Assembly (NCBI GenBank): GCA_002295705.1
Contig: DBHP01000044.1
Coordinates: forward strand, 36,092 to 43,231
Reading direction: 5' to 3'
From: Candidatus Neomicrothrix sp. UBA825
Lineage (GTDB): Bacteria; Actinomycetota; Acidimicrobiia; Acidimicrobiales; UBA8592
Length of the DNA: 7,140 nt
Notes under the pieces: generated by a model
What the model was told of the DNA's origin: nothing
The model's database searches: none
What the model saw: the letters and a program-made list of their open reading frames with translations, nothing else
Part shown: positions 5,625-7,140 of the stretch, in pieces
Layout: each line of letters begins with the position of its first letter
Position numbering within the stretch: the stretch's first letter is position 1
Position numbers and translations under genes: made by a program

Positions 5625-6587
5625 ATGGGTAACTACGCAATGACAGTGCCCTTGCCCCTAGCACTCGATAATCAGCAAGCAGGCTTCAGAAATCTAGTTG
5701 AACTCGGATACAAAGAGGCCTGGTCCTCGGAGGCCAATGGACCAGATGCTTTTATGCCTCTTGTTCTAGGAGCTGTTCACGCTCCAGAACTACGACTGGG
5801 GACTGCCATCGTCCCTGCTTTCACCAGAGGTCCGGCATTAATGGCACAATCAGTTGCAACGATGGCTGCCATTGCGCCCTCGCGCTTCGTTTTAGGTATC
5901 GGATCATCATCAAACGTTATAGTTGAATCTTGGAATGGAATACCTTTCCAAGAACCTTATAAAAAGACGCGTGACCTAGTACGATTTCTCAAAATCGCAT
6001 TAACTGGCGAAAAGGTTGATGCAGAATTTGAAACAATGCAAGTAAAAGGTTTTCGGTTAGGAATGCCGCCACCAACTGAAAGAGTTCCAATTCTCGTTGC
6101 AGCTCTGAGGGAGGGAATGCTTCGACTCGCAGGACAAGAAGGGGATGGTGCAATCATTAACTGGTTATCGGCGACTGATGTTAAAACTGTTTCTAAAATA
6201 GTCCATGATCAAGGCTCAGAAAAAGAAATAGTTGCACGAATATTTGTTTGTCCCAATGAGGATTCGGCTACAGTCCGATTGCAAGCTAAGAGGGCTATAG
6301 CCTCCTACCTCAACGTTCCCGTCTACAGGAAGTTCCATGAGTGGCTGGGAAGATCGGATGTTCTCGGAGAGCACTGGAAACTATGGGATAGTGGCGACCG
6401 TGCAGGCTCTCTTGAAGCCATGCCAGACAGTGTCGTTGACGATTTAATAGTTCATGGAACTCCAAAACAATGTCGTGACCATATTGATCGATATATAGAA
6501 AATGGAGTTACCACTGCTGCGTTGATGATAATGCCATTTGGCGGCATTGACCCGTATCAAGCAATTGAAGACCTCGCTCCGAGGTGA
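5625..6587 (+). CDS. LLM-class flavin-dependent oxidoreductase, probably F420-dependent
   Basis: Members of this luciferase-like family use F420 or FMN for hydride transfer on varied substrates; the substrate here cannot be predicted. The 320-residue product has the TIM-barrel landmarks of the family: LGYKEAWSSEANGPDAF (27-43), the strand LRLGTAIVPAFTRGPALMAQSVATM at 56-80, FVLGIGSSSNVIVESWNG (88-105), PILVAALREGMLRLAGQEGDGAIINW in the middle, and the C-terminal VHGTPKQCRDHIDRYIENGVTTAAL. The spacing fits actinobacterial F420-type members better than FMN monooxygenases such as LuxA, though the cofactor is inferred. The ATG at 5625 follows hbd after eight bases, with only the weak purine run GGCGAAAAA ahead of it. 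Co-expression with hbd suggests a role near acyl-CoA or alcohol catabolism. Confidence 0.9.
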   Translation: MGNYAMTVPLPLALDNQQAGFRNLVELGYKEAWSSEANGPDAFMPLVLGAVHAPELRLGTAIVPAFTRGPALMAQSVATMAAIAPSRFVLGIGSSSNVIVESWNGIPFQEPYKKTRDLVRFLKIALTGEKVDAEFETMQVKGFRLGMPPPTERVPILVAALREGMLRLAGQEGDGAIINWLSATDVKTVSKIVHDQGSEKEIVARIFVCPNEDSATVRLQAKRAIASYLNVPVYRKFHEWLGRSDVLGEHWKLWDSGDRAGSLEAMPDSVVDDLIVHGTPKQCRDHIDRYIENGVTTAALMIMPFGGIDPYQAIEDLAPR

Positions 6588-6598
6588 GCTCATTTTTT
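6571..6598 (+). terminator. Possible weak intrinsic terminator after the LLM gene
   Basis: ACCTCG (6571-6576) and CGAGGT (6580-6585) form a six-pair GC-rich stem with a three-base loop that overlaps the end of the LLM gene. Seven bases later comes a run of six T (6593-6598). The stem is short and the gap is longer than usual, so termination may be partial. It would separate the hbd unit from the small gene downstream. Confidence 0.35.
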
Positions 6599-6660
6599 GA
6601 GAATGGTTTGCAAAAGAGGCTTCAAATGCGAAAAAATTAGATAGGCCTAAAAAATTGAAC

Positions 6661-6664
6661 GGAG
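6661..6664 (+). promoter_or_regulatory. Ribosome binding site of the 57-codon gene
   Basis: GGAG at 6661-6664 lies six bases before the ATG at 6671. This is near-ideal placement and the main support for translation of this short frame. Confidence 0.55.
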
Positions 6665-6670
6665 CCCATC

Positions 6671-6844
6671 ATGGAAATGTCTCAGAGCGTTAATCAAGCT
6701 CTTGGTTTAATTGACAAACAACTAGAGCGAATCCAAAGTAGGGAAATTATCTCTTCTGCCGAAGTGAGTGACCTATTGCTTGACATCCGTTTAGCGCTAA
6801 TGCAATCTGAATCAGTAGAAAAGCACCCAGCGTCAGCTGTTTAG
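6671..6844 (+). CDS. Small helical protein of unknown function (57 aa)
   Basis: This short gene runs from ATG 6671 to TAG 6842-6844 and encodes 57 residues, with a GGAG ribosome binding site six bases upstream. The product looks like two helices, SVNQALGLIDKQLERIQ (6-22) and SAEVSDLLLDIRLALMQ (29-45), joined by a short SREIIS turn, with regular leucine and isoleucine spacing that suggests a helical hairpin or a dimer. I do not recognise a named family. It lies about 80 bases beyond the LLM oxidoreductase gene on the same strand. Its stop codon shares four bases (6841-6844) with the stop of the convergent PAP2 gene. The evidence is the ribosome binding site, the ordered amphipathic composition and the tight fit with the neighbour; there is no homology evidence. 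Confidence 0.6.
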   Translation: MEMSQSVNQALGLIDKQLERIQSREIISSAEVSDLLLDIRLALMQSESVEKHPASAV

Positions 6845-7140
6845 TCCTTTACCCTTGATTTGAGCAATTTCGTAAAAATCATGCCTACAACCGCTCCAGC
6901 TAAGACATCCGAAGCATGATGTGCCCTCACATGGATTCTAGAAGTAGCGACCAGAGCAGCTAACACTTTGTAAGCTACACCCATTTTGCTTCCTTCAGAG
7001 AGAATTGATGCGGCAAGTACGGCTGAACTTGCGTGGCCACTGGGAAAACTAGACGTTTGGGGCTTCCTTATTTTATGCGGGTGCGTTCGAGAACCCATAT
7101 CAGGTCTACTCCGCCTGAAAAGCCTTTTCAAGCCTTGGTT
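6841..7140 (-). CDS. PAP2-family membrane-associated phosphatase (5' partial)
   Basis: PAP2 enzymes remove phosphate from lipid or other phosphoesters, for example phosphatidic acid or undecaprenyl diphosphate, at the membrane. The minus-strand frame is open to the right edge, so only the last 99 residues are visible. The TTG at 7131 is probably internal, because the first conserved motif spans it closely. All three catalytic motifs are present: KRLFRRSRP (KX6RP, visible residues 5-13), SSFPSGH at 30-36, and SRIHVRAHHASD (SRX5HX3D, 67-78), with H36 and H74 the expected catalytic histidines. Hydrophobic stretches around VLAASIL, VLAALVA and VLAGAVVGMIF fit membrane helices. The substrate is unknown. 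Its TAA overlaps the TAG of the small convergent gene. Confidence 0.9.
   Translation of the reverse strand, partial: NQGLKRLFRRSRPDMGSRTHPHKIRKPQTSSFPSGHASSAVLAASILSEGSKMGVAYKVLAALVATSRIHVRAHHASDVLAGAVVGMIFTKLLKSRVKD

Noticed and set aside
1..7140. Search for a defence system, CRISPR array, mobile element, tRNA or riboswitch.
   Set aside because: No regularly spaced repeats, transposase or integrase motifs, tRNA-like folds or long conserved leaders were seen; no intergenic gap exceeds about 110 bases.

Overview
The window looks like a chromosomal segment of an actinomycete with unusually low G+C, in the low to mid 40s percent judging by eye. The lineage call rests on a mycothiol S-conjugate amidase (mycothiol is an actinobacterial thiol), an F420-type LLM flavin oxidoreductase, a single-domain NifU-N-like protein and two short conserved-looking proteins of a kind I associate with Actinomycetota. 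A marine Acidimicrobiia-like bacterium would fit, but that is inference from content, not a match. No tRNA, rRNA, CRISPR array, transposase, integrase or phage gene was seen.

Layout. Positions 1-2304 read rightward: the C-terminal part of an unidentified protein (possibly related to six-hairpin glycosidases), rnhB (RNase HII), a NifU-N-like protein, dodecin, and a hotdog-fold acyl-CoA thioesterase only one base behind dodecin. A short-chain dehydrogenase on the minus strand (2301-3134) runs tail to tail into the thioesterase gene, overlapping by four bases. A divergent intergenic region of about 106 bases leads to a two-gene unit on the plus strand: mca and an SCP2-like lipid-carrier gene that overlaps it by ATGA. 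A 56-codon minus-strand gene (4497-4667) follows, then a divergent promoter region, then a two-gene unit of 3-hydroxybutyryl-CoA dehydrogenase and an LLM-class oxidoreductase. The right end holds a 57-codon plus-strand gene with a good ribosome binding site, which overlaps by four bases the 3' end of a PAP2-family phosphatase that runs off the right edge on the minus strand.

How the genes fit together. Most of the identifiable enzymes act on acyl-CoA or lipid-like substrates (thioesterase, SDR, SCP2-like protein, hydroxyacyl-CoA dehydrogenase, LLM oxidoreductase, PAP2 phosphatase), alongside flavin handling (dodecin) and thiol-based detoxification (Mca). This suggests housekeeping and catabolic metabolism rather than a defence or mobile island. 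The most interesting points are organisational: Mca translationally coupled to an SCP2-like protein, several start codons without a ribosome binding site that sit 6-7 bases after a TANNNT hexamer (possible leaderless transcripts), two four-base convergent stop-codon overlaps, and two small genes. I found no clear new multi-gene system.
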